Notes under the pieces: generated by a model
Told to the model about the DNA's origin: nothing
Seen by the model: only the letters and a program-made list of their open reading frames with translations
Database searches by the model: none
Translations under genes and position numbers: made by a program
Assembly (NCBI GenBank): GCA_028873795.1
Contig: JAPPNP010000027.1
Coordinates: 23,488 to 87,487, forward strand
Direction: 5' to 3'
Origin: Chloroflexota bacterium
GTDB taxonomy: Bacteria; Chloroflexota; UBA11872
DNA length: 64,000 nucleotides
Shown here: piece after piece, positions 52,448-60,317 of the stretch
Layout of the letters: each line of letters opens with the position of its first letter
How positions within the stretch are numbered: the first letter of the stretch is position 1

Positions 52448-53632
52448 TCAGTTCAGGCCGAGATCAGTCGCGGCTCGGGCAAACGCACCAATGGCCTGGT
52501 CCAGATCGTCGCGGCTGTGCGCGGCGCTCACCATCACCCGCACTCGCGCGGCGTCGCGCGCCACCGTCGGGTACGCCACGCTCTGAACGAATATCCCGAG
52601 GGTGCGGAGCTTGTCGCTCAAGGCGTGCGCCGTCTCCGCCTCGCCCACGATCACCGGCGTGATCGGCGTCTCGCTGCGTCCCATGTTGAGCCCAAGGTCC
52701 GCCAGGCCTGCCTTGAAGTAGCGCGCGTTTTCCCACAGCCGGTCCACCCGCTGCGGCTCGCGCGACAGGATCGCGATGGCGGCCCGCGTGGCGCCCACCA
52801 CGGCCGGCGGATGCGAGGTCGAAAACAGGAAGGGCCGCGCGTGATGGATCAGGTAGTCCCGCAAGGTCTGCGAGCCCGCCAGGTAGCCGCCCATCGATCC
52901 AATGGCCTTGGACAGCGTGCCCATCTGCACGTGGACCCGACCCTTGAGGCCAAAGTGGTCCACCGTGCCCCGGCCGCCACGCCCCAGCACGCCGCTGCCG
53001 TGGGCGTCGTCCACCATCACCATCGCCCCAAACTCCTCGGCAGCCTCGACCAGGTCAGGCAGCGGGGCGATGTCGCCATCCATGCTGAACACCCCGTCGG
53101 TCACCACCAGCTTGCGCGGATAGCCCTCGCATTGCCGCAGCTCGGCGCGCAGCGAATCTGCATCGCTGTGGGCAAAGCGGCGCACGGTGGCGCGACTGAG
53201 CCGGCACGCGTCAATGATGCTGGCGTGATTGAGCTCGTCGCTGAGGATCACGTCGTCGCGCCCCACCAGCGAGGCCACCGCGCCCAGATTGGCGGCGAAG
53301 CCCGACTGCAGGACCAGGGTCGCTTCCACGCCCTTCCACTCGGCGATCTCACGCTCCAGCGCCTCGTGGATCTCCATCGTCCCGGCGATGGTCCGCACCG
53401 CGCCGGCGCCGGCGCCAAACGCATCCACCGCAGCCTGGGCGGCGTCGCGCATCTCCGGGTCATTGGCCAGCCCGAGATAGTCGTTCGATGACATGTTCAG
53501 CAGGTCGTCCCCGCCGATGCGAATGCGCGGACCCTGCGGAGATTCCAACACGCGCAGGGGCCGCCAGAGGCCCTTGCCACGAAGGTTCGTGAGCTCTTGG
53601 TCGGCAAACGTCAGCGGATGCATGTCCTGCAC
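52448..53632 (-). CDS. kbl: Glycine C-acetyltransferase / 8-amino-7-oxononanoate synthase-type enzyme
   Basis: PLP-dependent alpha-oxoamine synthase, 394 residues. SNDYLGLANDPEM, GAGAGAVRTIAGT, LSDELNHASIIDACRLS, DGVFSMDGDIAPL and VDDAHGSGVLGRGGRG are conserved, and the PLP lysine is Lys242 in GTLSKAIGSMGGY. The GTMEIHEALE segment is nearer to 2-amino-3-ketobutyrate ligase (Kbl) than to BioF. No threonine dehydrogenase or biotin gene is nearby, so the exact product is tentative. Confidence 0.82.
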   Translation of the reverse strand: MQDMHPLTFADQELTNLRGKGLWRPLRVLESPQGPRIRIGGDDLLNMSSNDYLGLANDPEMRDAAQAAVDAFGAGAGAVRTIAGTMEIHEALEREIAEWKGVEATLVLQSGFAANLGAVASLVGRDDVILSDELNHASIIDACRLSRATVRRFAHSDADSLRAELRQCEGYPRKLVVTDGVFSMDGDIAPLPDLVEAAEEFGAMVMVDDAHGSGVLGRGGRGTVDHFGLKGRVHVQMGTLSKAIGSMGGYLAGSQTLRDYLIHHARPFLFSTSHPPAVVGATRAAIAILSREPQRVDRLWENARYFKAGLADLGLNMGRSETPITPVIVGEAETAHALSDKLRTLGIFVQSVAYPTVARDAARVRVMVSAAHSRDDLDQAIGAFARAATDLGLN

Positions 53633-53870
53633 TCTCGAAAGGCGCGGCGCACGGTCGCTAGCGTACCCCGTGCGCGACGTGGGTCACGGCGGGGTTCGCG
53701 GCGAACCAATCGCGTTCGTGGTGAGCCAGTCGAACCACGCGGCGCGCATGGTGGTTGAATGACCCGCCGTCTATGATGCCGCCGCCAGGCCAGTGGCAGA
53801 GCAATTCGCCCATGCACCCAGCACGTTCGACCGCCTTGATGTCCTTCAGTCGGCGCGGCGCCCGAAACTC

Positions 53871-54698
53871 ATGACCGCCGACCCTGCCACGATGCTGGAG
53901 GCGGCCACCCAGGCGGCGCGGGCGGCAGGCGGCGAGCTCATGCAGCGATTGGCCGGCACGCTCGATATTCGCTGGAAGACCTATCAGGGAGAGACAACGG
54001 TCGTCACGGACGCCGATATGGCTGCCGACCGTGCCATCCGCGACGTGCTGCTGGCGCGGTTCCCGGACCACGTGATCCTCTCCGAGGAAGTGCCCCACGA
54101 CGACTTTCTCGGACCCGACGTCTGGGTCATCGACCCGCTGGACGGCACCGACAACTACTCACGCGGCCAGCCCCAGTTTTGCGTCAGCGTGGCGCATGCG
54201 ACCCACGGGCGCATCGACGTTGGCGTGATCTTCGATCCGGTTCGCAACGAGCTGTTCACCGCCACCGCCGACGGGCCCGCGGAGTGCAACGGCGCGACAG
54301 TGCGCGTCACGGATCGCGACGATCCCGCCATCTCAGCCGTGGCCTGGGCACAGGCCGGCGCCTCGCCGGAGGACTCGAAGCGTCTTCGCGAAGCGCTGCC
54401 CGCCGCGGCCGCCATCTTTCATCGCGTCAGGCTGACCGGCAGCGCCGCTCTCGAGATGGCATGGGTCGCCGCGGGCCGCTTCGACGGCGCGCTCCTGGGC
54501 AACGTCAAGTGGTGGGACCAGGCGGCAGCCACGCTGATCGTCGAGCGGGCCGGCGGTCGCGCCACCGATGTCTATGGGCGTCCCATGGGACCCGACAGCC
54601 GCCGCTGCGTGTTCAGTAACGGACGCATTCACCAGGCCATGATCGATCTTGCGCATGCCCACGGATTGCACTTGGCGTTTCCACCCCCGGAAGATTGA
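53871..54698 (+). CDS. Inositol monophosphatase family protein
   Basis: Mg-dependent sugar/inositol phosphatase fold, 275 residues from ATG 53871. Metal ligands are in LSEEVPHDD (Glu), WVIDPLDGTDNYSRG (DPLDGT) and WWDQAAATLIVERAGG (WD-type motif). An upstream in-frame GTG at 53793 would add 26 non-conserved residues. Members act on inositol phosphate, histidinol phosphate or fructose bisphosphate, so the substrate is open. Neighbours give no further clue. Confidence 0.85.
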   Translation: MTADPATMLEAATQAARAAGGELMQRLAGTLDIRWKTYQGETTVVTDADMAADRAIRDVLLARFPDHVILSEEVPHDDFLGPDVWVIDPLDGTDNYSRGQPQFCVSVAHATHGRIDVGVIFDPVRNELFTATADGPAECNGATVRVTDRDDPAISAVAWAQAGASPEDSKRLREALPAAAAIFHRVRLTGSAALEMAWVAAGRFDGALLGNVKWWDQAAATLIVERAGGRATDVYGRPMGPDSRRCVFSNGRIHQAMIDLAHAHGLHLAFPPPED

Positions 54699-54754
54699 CC
54701 CTTCGATTTAGCCGGTGCTAGCGTCGCGCGCTCCCCAAAGCACGCTGGTGGCTG

Positions 54755-55054
54755 GTGCATCCCGAGAATCCAGTTGAACGCCTCGTCATGGCCGTGTTGT
54801 CGAATGACGACGCCAACAAGGTCCAGGCGGCGCTGGTTGCCGACGAGTTTCGCGTCACGCGCATCAATACCACGGGCGGGTTTCTCCGACGGGGAAACGT
54901 GACCCTGTTGGTCGGCGTCGCCGAACGCGAGGTCGCGGCGGTCATTGATCACATCCGGTCCAATGCTCTCGCCGCCGGCGATGTCGCGTCTGCCGACCGA
55001 CCCGGCTCCACGATGCTCGTCGTACTCCCCGTCGACATATCGGCGCGCGTCTAG
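54755..55054 (+). CDS. Cyclic-di-AMP receptor-like protein (DarA/PstA, DUF970)
   Basis: A 99-residue PII-like protein. The core MAVLSNDDANKVQAALVADEFRVTRINTTGGFLRRGNVTLLVGVA matches DUF970, whose members form trimers that bind cyclic-di-AMP, with the TTGGFLRRGN loop at the ligand site. GTG 54755 is the first start; ATG 54788 begins exactly at MAVLSND and is the more usual N-terminus. No cyclic-di-AMP cyclase is in the window. Confidence 0.85.
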   Translation: MHPENPVERLVMAVLSNDDANKVQAALVADEFRVTRINTTGGFLRRGNVTLLVGVAEREVAAVIDHIRSNALAAGDVASADRPGSTMLVVLPVDISARV

Positions 55055-55072
55055 GAAGCCTCCCACTAGACT

Positions 55073-55222
55073 CCTTCCCCCTGGAAGGAGACCGTTGCCT
55101 AACCCTTCGTCATTCCCGCGAAGGCGGGAATCCACCCCTCAGTGAACCTGGGGCGGACACAATGTGTCCGGTCATTCCCAAGCCCGGCTGGACTTTGCAA
55201 GGGTCTAATAGAAGGGGGAAGG
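55073..55222. mobile_element. MITE-like element, second (diverged) copy
   Basis: CCTTCCCCCT and AGGGGGAAGG are perfect 10-bp outer inverted repeats. Inside them, GAGACCGTTGC (55088) and TTGCAAGGGTCT (55195-55206) match the terminal repeats of the 17824 element imperfectly. The interior holds the ATTCCCGC palindrome (55112-55131) and a GGACAC/GTGTCC hairpin. It has no coding capacity. Confidence 0.6.
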
Positions 55223-55390
55223 TTGGGATCGGGGTCAAGCGCTGGCGTGCCGGATGGGGCGATTTGCCGCCCGCGTCGCGAGGAACTGTTCAGACCTACG
55301 CCATTCAACAGCGATCGCTCACGGAACTATCCCGCGACCGCAGTAAGCTGGGCTCGTTCGCTCGAACGACTCCCGCGAATCCCCGCAGCG
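55223..55390. other. Upstream region of the copper locus
   Basis: About 170 nt between the repeat element and the first copper-locus gene. No metal-sensor operator was recognised. The reading frame of the first gene is open into this region, but without support. Confidence 0.35.
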
Positions 55391-55738
55391 ATGAAGCTAT
55401 CCGGCGTCGGTGGGCGCGTGCTCGCGCGGGCGGCGCTGCTGGCCCTCGCGGCGCCCCTGCTGACGGTGTTGCTGGCACAGGCTATCGGCATGGAGGTTCC
55501 GCCCGGCCACGAAGGGCACCGCCACGTGCACCTGGCGACCGGCGACGCGCCGGCTGGAGCCGAGAGCGAGGCGTCCTCGGGCGAATTTCCCGAGGGCGTG
55601 TTCGGGCTGCTGGCCGGAGTCCTTCCGGCGCTGCTTGCCGCGGCGCCGCTTCTGATCGTCTCGCGGCGGATCTCGCTTGCGACCCAGCGGGTCTCCGAGT
55701 GGGCCCCGCAGGCGGCGCATCCGCCGCCTCGGGCCTAG
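55391..55738 (+). CDS. Small membrane protein with His-rich loop in the copper locus
   Basis: A 115-residue protein with two membrane helices (about 8-32 and 70-92). Between them is an extracytoplasmic loop carrying PPGHEGHRHVHL, a likely metal-binding histidine cluster. The frame is open upstream to 55142, but the first ATG that begins with a membrane helix is 55391. It precedes the cupredoxin-like gene by 76 nt. No known family is recognised; a copper or zinc transfer role is inferred from the histidines and neighbours. Confidence 0.6.
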   Translation: MKLSGVGGRVLARAALLALAAPLLTVLLAQAIGMEVPPGHEGHRHVHLATGDAPAGAESEASSGEFPEGVFGLLAGVLPALLAAAPLLIVSRRISLATQRVSEWAPQAAHPPPRA

Positions 55739-55814
55739 CCCAGGCGTCAACCACCGTCACGGCAGGCGCCTCGTCGTTTCGCGCCGCCGTGCCCATGCCC
55801 TCAGGAGAAGTCAC

Positions 55815-56831
55815 ATGCGATGGATATCCGCGCGCGCCGCGGCGCGCGCTCTCGTGGCGGCGATGGTCCTGACCGCCGCCGTGGCCTCGGGCGTGCTGGC
55901 CCACGAGGGCCGGGAATCGGCCGGCTACGACCTCGTCGTCGGATTCCTCAATGAACCCGCCTACGAGGGATATCTAAATGCCGTGTTCCTAGAGGTCACC
56001 AAAACAGGGAGCCAGGCAGGGGCCCAGGAGCCACACGACATGGCCGGCGGCCACATGACGGACGTCATGGCCCACGGAGGCATCTTCGTGTCCACGCCGT
56101 TCGCGGATGGCGACGCCTTCGAGGCGGAGATTCCGCATGACCTCGACGGCATGACGATTCCTTATCACAGCCACCTCAACCCCGACATTGCCGGATTGAT
56201 CGAAGTCTCGCGCGACGCGCCGGCGGCAGGCCGCGTCGACGTCGAGCTGCACCCAAGCGGCGCCGCGCCACACATGCTGCGCGTCCAACCGGGCGCCGCC
56301 GTCGCGTTTCTGAATCGCACCGGTGAACCTCAGCTCATCGCCAGCGGGATGCACACGGATGAGGCCCATGCCGCCGCCGGCCTGAGCGGACCGGTGACCG
56401 GCCTGGAGGACACGCTCCAAGTCGAGGTCACCCACATCTCCTCGGGGCAGTCGATGGTTATGGCGCTCGCGCCGCTGTTCGAGCACCCCGGCGCGTACAC
56501 GGCGGACTTTATTCCGACGCAGCCCGGCGGCTATCGCTTTCGGTTCTTCGGCAGCATCGAGGGTCAGCCGTTCGATGAGGCCTTTGAGTCTGGTGCGAAC
56601 ACGTTCGACGCCGTGCAGTCGCGTGCCGTCGCCCAGTTCCCCGTCGCCCTCCCCAGCGTGCGAGAACTCGAGGGAGTCGTGCGCGGCTCGCAGGCTTCGG
56701 CGGATGACGCGCTGGACGAGGCAGCCGGTGCGCGTGTCATCGGCATCGTCGGCATAGTCGTGGGAGCCATTGGCCTTGCGACCGCCGCCGGAGCGATCGC
56801 TTTGGCGATTCGGAGTCGCCGTGGTGCCTAG
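55815..56831 (+). CDS. Secreted cupredoxin-like protein with C-terminal membrane anchor
   Basis: A 338-residue protein with a signal peptide (about 1-30, ending before HEGRES). A region rich in His and Met follows (HDMAGGHMTDVMAHGG). A beta-domain has VELHPSGAAPHMLRVQPGAAVAFLN and a late QPGGYRFRFFGSIEGQPFDEAF, and a C-terminal helix is anchored by RSRRGA. The beta-domain style is that of blue-copper or CopC-related folds, but the ligand set is not complete enough to name it. AGGAG lies 7 nt before the ATG. It is followed by a REP palindrome that may act as a terminator. Confidence 0.65.
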   Translation: MRWISARAAARALVAAMVLTAAVASGVLAHEGRESAGYDLVVGFLNEPAYEGYLNAVFLEVTKTGSQAGAQEPHDMAGGHMTDVMAHGGIFVSTPFADGDAFEAEIPHDLDGMTIPYHSHLNPDIAGLIEVSRDAPAAGRVDVELHPSGAAPHMLRVQPGAAVAFLNRTGEPQLIASGMHTDEAHAAAGLSGPVTGLEDTLQVEVTHISSGQSMVMALAPLFEHPGAYTADFIPTQPGGYRFRFFGSIEGQPFDEAFESGANTFDAVQSRAVAQFPVALPSVRELEGVVRGSQASADDALDEAAGARVIGIVGIVVGAIGLATAAGAIALAIRSRRGA

Positions 56832-56839
56832 AGTTCGTT

Positions 56840-56862
56840 ATTCCGGCGCAAGCCGGAATCCA
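56840..56862. repeat. REP-type palindrome, family 1 variant
   Basis: ATTCCGGC and GCCGGAAT with loop GCAA (56840-56859), followed by CCAG. Compared with the 49412 copy the central C-G pair is swapped to G-C in both arms, a compensated change. It lies 8 nt after the cupredoxin-like stop codon. Confidence 0.65.
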
Positions 56863-56893
56863 GTCCGGTCAAGCCTAGGGACGCCGTGGTTCC

Positions 56894-56919
56894 GGTAGGG
56901 GCAGGTTTCAAACCTGCCC
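56894..56919. repeat. REP-type palindrome, family 2, copy A
   Basis: GGTAG is followed by arms GGGCAGGTTT and AAACCTGCCC around a single C, a perfect 10-bp stem. It lies 35 nt after a family 1 palindrome. Same family as the copies next to the transposase at 63638. Confidence 0.7.
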
Positions 56920-56950
56920 GCGCCTGGTAATGCGGGCGCCTCTCCGAGGC

Positions 56951-59158
56951 ATGACACGCGCGACGCCTCGCCGCTGGGCGTTGGCGGCCGCGCTTGCCGC
57001 GTTGCTCGCCGGCGCGGGGCTGGCGCCGGCCGGCGCCCACGCCAACCTCGTGCGGGCAATCCCGGCTGCGGGCTCGACGGTCGATACGCCGCCGCAGGTC
57101 GTCGCCGCTGAATTCTCCGAACGTCTCGAGCCGGGATTCAGCCGCATTGACGTCCTGGATGCCTCCGGGGCGTCGGTGACCGACGGACCGAGCCAGGTCG
57201 ACCCGTCGAACCGGTCTGCCATGCTGGTGCGAGTGCCTCCGCTCGCCGACGGCACCTACGTCGTCACCTGGCGCACGCTGTCGGTGGTCGACGGGCACCT
57301 GATCCGCGGCTCCTACGTCTTCAGCGTGGGCGAGCCCATCGACGCCGATCTCGCGAGCGCTCCGGCGTCCGCGCTGGTCCTCAGCCCGGCCGAGCCCGTG
57401 CTCCGAGCCGCGCTGCTCATCGGCGCCATGCTGGTGTTGGGCACCGCCGTGCACGTGCCGTTGATCTTCGCGCCGGCCGCGCGTTTGGTCGGGATCAGCG
57501 ACGCCGGATCGCGCTATGTGGAGCTCGCATGGATTGGCTTCGGTCTCGCCGTCGGCGCCCACGTTGGACTCTTGTTGACCCAGGCGGTGGGCCTCGCGGG
57601 CGATGCCGAGGCGGACTTGGCGAGCGCCGTCGGCGACGCGCTCGGGCTGGGACAGTGGGGCTCCCTGTGGATCGCCCGGGCCGTCGTCCTCGCCGGCCTG
57701 GCGCTGGCCCTGACGCGAGCCGGCCGCGAACCGCGGCCGCTGCGAGCCTGGCTGCCGGTCGCGATCCTGGCCGCTGGTGTGCTCGTCACCGTTTCGCTGG
57801 GCAGCCACGCCGCGGCACTCCTCGAATCCACCGCCGCGGCTACCAGCGCCGATGTGCTGCATTTGCTCACGGCCGCCGTGTGGGCCGGCGGTCTGGCGCC
57901 GCTGCTGCTGTCGTTGGTGCACACCCGCCGCGCGCTTGACGGCGAGCCGCGCCGCCGCTTGCTCGGGGCGGTGGTGGCACGGTTCTCTACCATCGCCACG
58001 ATCTCGGTTGGCGCCCTGGTCATCACCGGGGCGTTCGCCACCTGGATTCAGGTCGTCGAGCTGCCGCGCTTGGCGCGGACCGACTACGGCTGGGCGCTGC
58101 TGGCCAAGCTCGCACTGGTGGCGCCGCTCCTTGGCCTGGGCGCCGTCAACCTGCTGTGGACGCGGCGCCGGCTTGGCGGGGATCGTCCCACCGCCGCCGG
58201 CCGCTGGGCCTCGCGCCTCGTCGCCGCCGAGGTGCTGCTTGGCGTCGCCGTCGTAGCCGTGGTCGGCCTGCTCACGAGCCTCGAACCGGCGCGCCAGGTT
58301 GCGCTGGGCGATGCGCCGGGCATCAATGTGGAAAGTCGCATCGACGACCTCGAGGTGGCGCTGGGCATCCAGCCCGGCACGCCGGGAACAAATACGGCCG
58401 CCGTGACCTTGCAGGATCGCGGACAGCCCGTGAACGGTGCCGATGTCGAGTTGCATTTCAAGTTCCTGGACTCCGACATCGGCCAGCGTGACCTGCGCCC
58501 GGAGCCGGACGCCGACGGACGCTATGTCGTCACCGGCGACTTCATTGGACTCGTCGGGCGCTGGCAGGCGCTGGTCGTCGTGCGGCGCCCCGGCGAGTTC
58601 GATGCGCGCGCGCCGTTCCGCTTCGACGTGACGCCGGGCGGCTCGGCGGCCGGCGGCGCGCCACCGCCGGCCGCGGACGACGTGCGTCGCGTGTGGTCGA
58701 TCGCCCTAGCCGGGCTGGGCCTGCTCCTGGCGTTCGGCGCACTGCAGCCCACGGCTTGGGCCGAGTGGGTGCGGCGCGGGGTGACGGTCACCGGTTTTGG
58801 CGCCGCGGGTGTCGGGCTCGCGCTCCTGATTTCGACTCCGACGTTCACCCCGAGCGCTGCCAGCGCCATCAATCCGGTGCCGCCCGAGCAGAAGTCGATC
58901 GACGCCGGACGCGTGCTCTTCGAGGCCCACTGCGTCAGCTGCCACGGTCCGGGCGGCCGCGGCGATGGTCCGCTGGCGGCTGGACTCGATCCGCCGCCGC
59001 TCGATTTGACGATTCACGTGCCGCTGCACCCCGACGGCGAGCTTTATGGCTTCATCGAAAACGGCATCGCCGACACCGCCATGCCGGCCTTCCGGGAGAC
59101 ATTGGCCCTGATCGACATCTGGAACCTCGTCAACTACCTGCAGACGCTGCCGCCGTAG
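56951..59158 (+). CDS. CopC-CopD copper protein fused to a C-terminal cytochrome c domain
   Basis: A 735-residue membrane protein. A signal peptide ends before the copper-site His in AHANLVRAIPAAGST. A CopC domain (about 30-125) has WRTLSVVDGHLIRGSYVFSVG with the second His ligand. CopD membrane helices (about 145-460) include GSHAAALLES and ADVLHLLTAAVWAGGLAPL. A YtkA-like beta domain (about 470-570) and two more helices follow. A class I cytochrome c domain has CVSCHGPGG (Cys661, Cys664, His665) and TAMPAF as the Met ligand. It may oxidise and move copper. ATG 56930 is an alternative start. Confidence 0.87.
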   Translation: MTRATPRRWALAAALAALLAGAGLAPAGAHANLVRAIPAAGSTVDTPPQVVAAEFSERLEPGFSRIDVLDASGASVTDGPSQVDPSNRSAMLVRVPPLADGTYVVTWRTLSVVDGHLIRGSYVFSVGEPIDADLASAPASALVLSPAEPVLRAALLIGAMLVLGTAVHVPLIFAPAARLVGISDAGSRYVELAWIGFGLAVGAHVGLLLTQAVGLAGDAEADLASAVGDALGLGQWGSLWIARAVVLAGLALALTRAGREPRPLRAWLPVAILAAGVLVTVSLGSHAAALLESTAAATSADVLHLLTAAVWAGGLAPLLLSLVHTRRALDGEPRRRLLGAVVARFSTIATISVGALVITGAFATWIQVVELPRLARTDYGWALLAKLALVAPLLGLGAVNLLWTRRRLGGDRPTAAGRWASRLVAAEVLLGVAVVAVVGLLTSLEPARQVALGDAPGINVESRIDDLEVALGIQPGTPGTNTAAVTLQDRGQPVNGADVELHFKFLDSDIGQRDLRPEPDADGRYVVTGDFIGLVGRWQALVVVRRPGEFDARAPFRFDVTPGGSAAGGAPPPAADDVRRVWSIALAGLGLLLAFGALQPTAWAEWVRRGVTVTGFGAAGVGLALLISTPTFTPSAASAINPVPPEQKSIDAGRVLFEAHCVSCHGPGGRGDGPLAAGLDPPPLDLTIHVPLHPDGELYGFIENGIADTAMPAFRETLALIDIWNLVNYLQTLPP

Positions 59159-59181
59159 CAGACCCTTGCCTACCCCATCCG

Positions 59182-59207
59182 TCATTCCGGCGGAGGCCGG
59201 AATCCAG
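59182..59207. repeat. REP-type palindrome, family 1 variant with solo element end
   Basis: ATTCCGGC and GCCGGAAT with loop GGAG (59184-59203), then CCAG. It is preceded by CAGACCCTTGCC, which resembles one terminal repeat of the MITE-like element, so this may be a decayed copy. It lies just after the CopCD-cytochrome stop. Confidence 0.6.
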
Positions 59208-59246
59208 GTCCGGTCGAATCTGGAGGCGCGCCGGCGGTTTGGCGTC

Positions 59247-59272
59247 GGGCGGGTCTGAGACCCGCCCCTACC
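59247..59272. repeat. REP-type palindrome, family 2, copy B (reverse orientation)
   Basis: GGGCGGGTCT and AGACCCGCCC around G, followed by CTACC. This is the reverse orientation of copy A, with the variable stem pair G-C. Confidence 0.7.
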
Positions 59273-59321
59273 AAACTTCTCAAGGATCACCTTCGGGAAA
59301 GGGCCGGCGTAAAGGGGGCGC

Positions 59322-60122
59322 TTACTCCTCGTTGTTCCCGGCCCAGGCGCCTCGGGCCATGTAGCCGCCGTCGACGCACAGGTATTCGCCCGTGATGAAG
59401 CTGGCCTGATCGCTGGCGAGAAACATTGCCGCGCTGGCAATGTCCGCCGGCTGGCCAATGCGGCCGATGGGGTGCGTGCGCCCCCAGGTTTCCACCATGG
59501 CGTCCTCGTCACCCGCCGCCCGGGCCTGCGTGCGCAACATGGGCGTATCCATCGAGCCCGGGTTGATCGCCACCACCCGGATGTTCTCCGGCGCATAGTC
59601 CAGCGCCATGTTGCGCGTGAGCGAAAGCATTCCGCCCTTGGATGCCGCGTAGGCCGGCACCAGCGGTTGCGATTGCAGGCCCTGCACGCTGGCGATGTTG
59701 ATAACCACGCCCCCGCCGCGCTCGCGCATCGAGGGAATGGCGTACTTCGACATCAGGAAGCAGCCCTTCAGGTTGACGCCGATGATGCGGTCCCAGCCTT
59801 CCTCGGTTTCCGCGTCGAGCTTGACATAAGACCCCATCGGCTGAATGCCCGCGTTGTTCACCAAGACGTCGACGCCGCCGAACGCCGCCACCGCCTGCTC
59901 GATGGCCCGCTTGGCGTCGGCGTGGCTGCTCACGTCGGCAATCACGTACTGCGCCGCGCACCCTTCCTTCTCGAGGCTGCCGGTCAAAGCCGCGGATGCT
60001 GCCTCATCGATGTCCACCACCGTCACCGACGCCCCGGCCTGCGCGAAGCCGGTGCTGACGCCGCCGCCGATGCCCTGCGCGCCGCCCGTCACCACGACTG
60101 ATTTCCCGTCGAATGTGCCCAC
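59322..60122 (-). CDS. SDR family oxidoreductase (glucose/3-hydroxybutyrate dehydrogenase-like)
   Basis: NAD(P)-dependent short-chain dehydrogenase, 266 residues. TGGAQGIGGGV near 12-22, the VVDIDE acidic stop of the second strand (suggesting NAD), NNAGIQ, the catalytic Ser in INIASVQG, and YAASKGGML with Tyr-x3-Lys are all present. The start GTG 60122 is chosen because AAGGAG lies 9 nt upstream and the upstream part of the frame is not conserved. It diverges from the MFS gene. Confidence 0.88.
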   Translation of the reverse strand: MGTFDGKSVVVTGGAQGIGGGVSTGFAQAGASVTVVDIDEAASAALTGSLEKEGCAAQYVIADVSSHADAKRAIEQAVAAFGGVDVLVNNAGIQPMGSYVKLDAETEEGWDRIIGVNLKGCFLMSKYAIPSMRERGGGVVINIASVQGLQSQPLVPAYAASKGGMLSLTRNMALDYAPENIRVVAINPGSMDTPMLRTQARAAGDEDAMVETWGRTHPIGRIGQPADIASAAMFLASDQASFITGEYLCVDGGYMARGAWAGNNEE

Positions 60123-60317
60123 CAGTGCCCGCTCCTTGTGGCCCCCGTGTGTGGGGCCACGATAGCCCGTCTCCCTCCCGCCTAGAATGCCCGCACGCCC
60201 ACCCGCGGAGACAGGCTCACGTCCATAATCCCGGCGCTGACCGCCCCGCAGCGCATCACGTCGACGCTGTTCGCCGCACAAGCCGCGTTTTCGGCAGCGG
60301 GCATAGCCAGCTTCTCG

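Noticed and set aside
56828..58456. Long minus-strand frame opposite the CopC-CopD gene
   Set aside because: Gln/Arg/Gly-rich composition is typical of antisense frames; the sense strand has CopC, CopD and cytochrome motifs.
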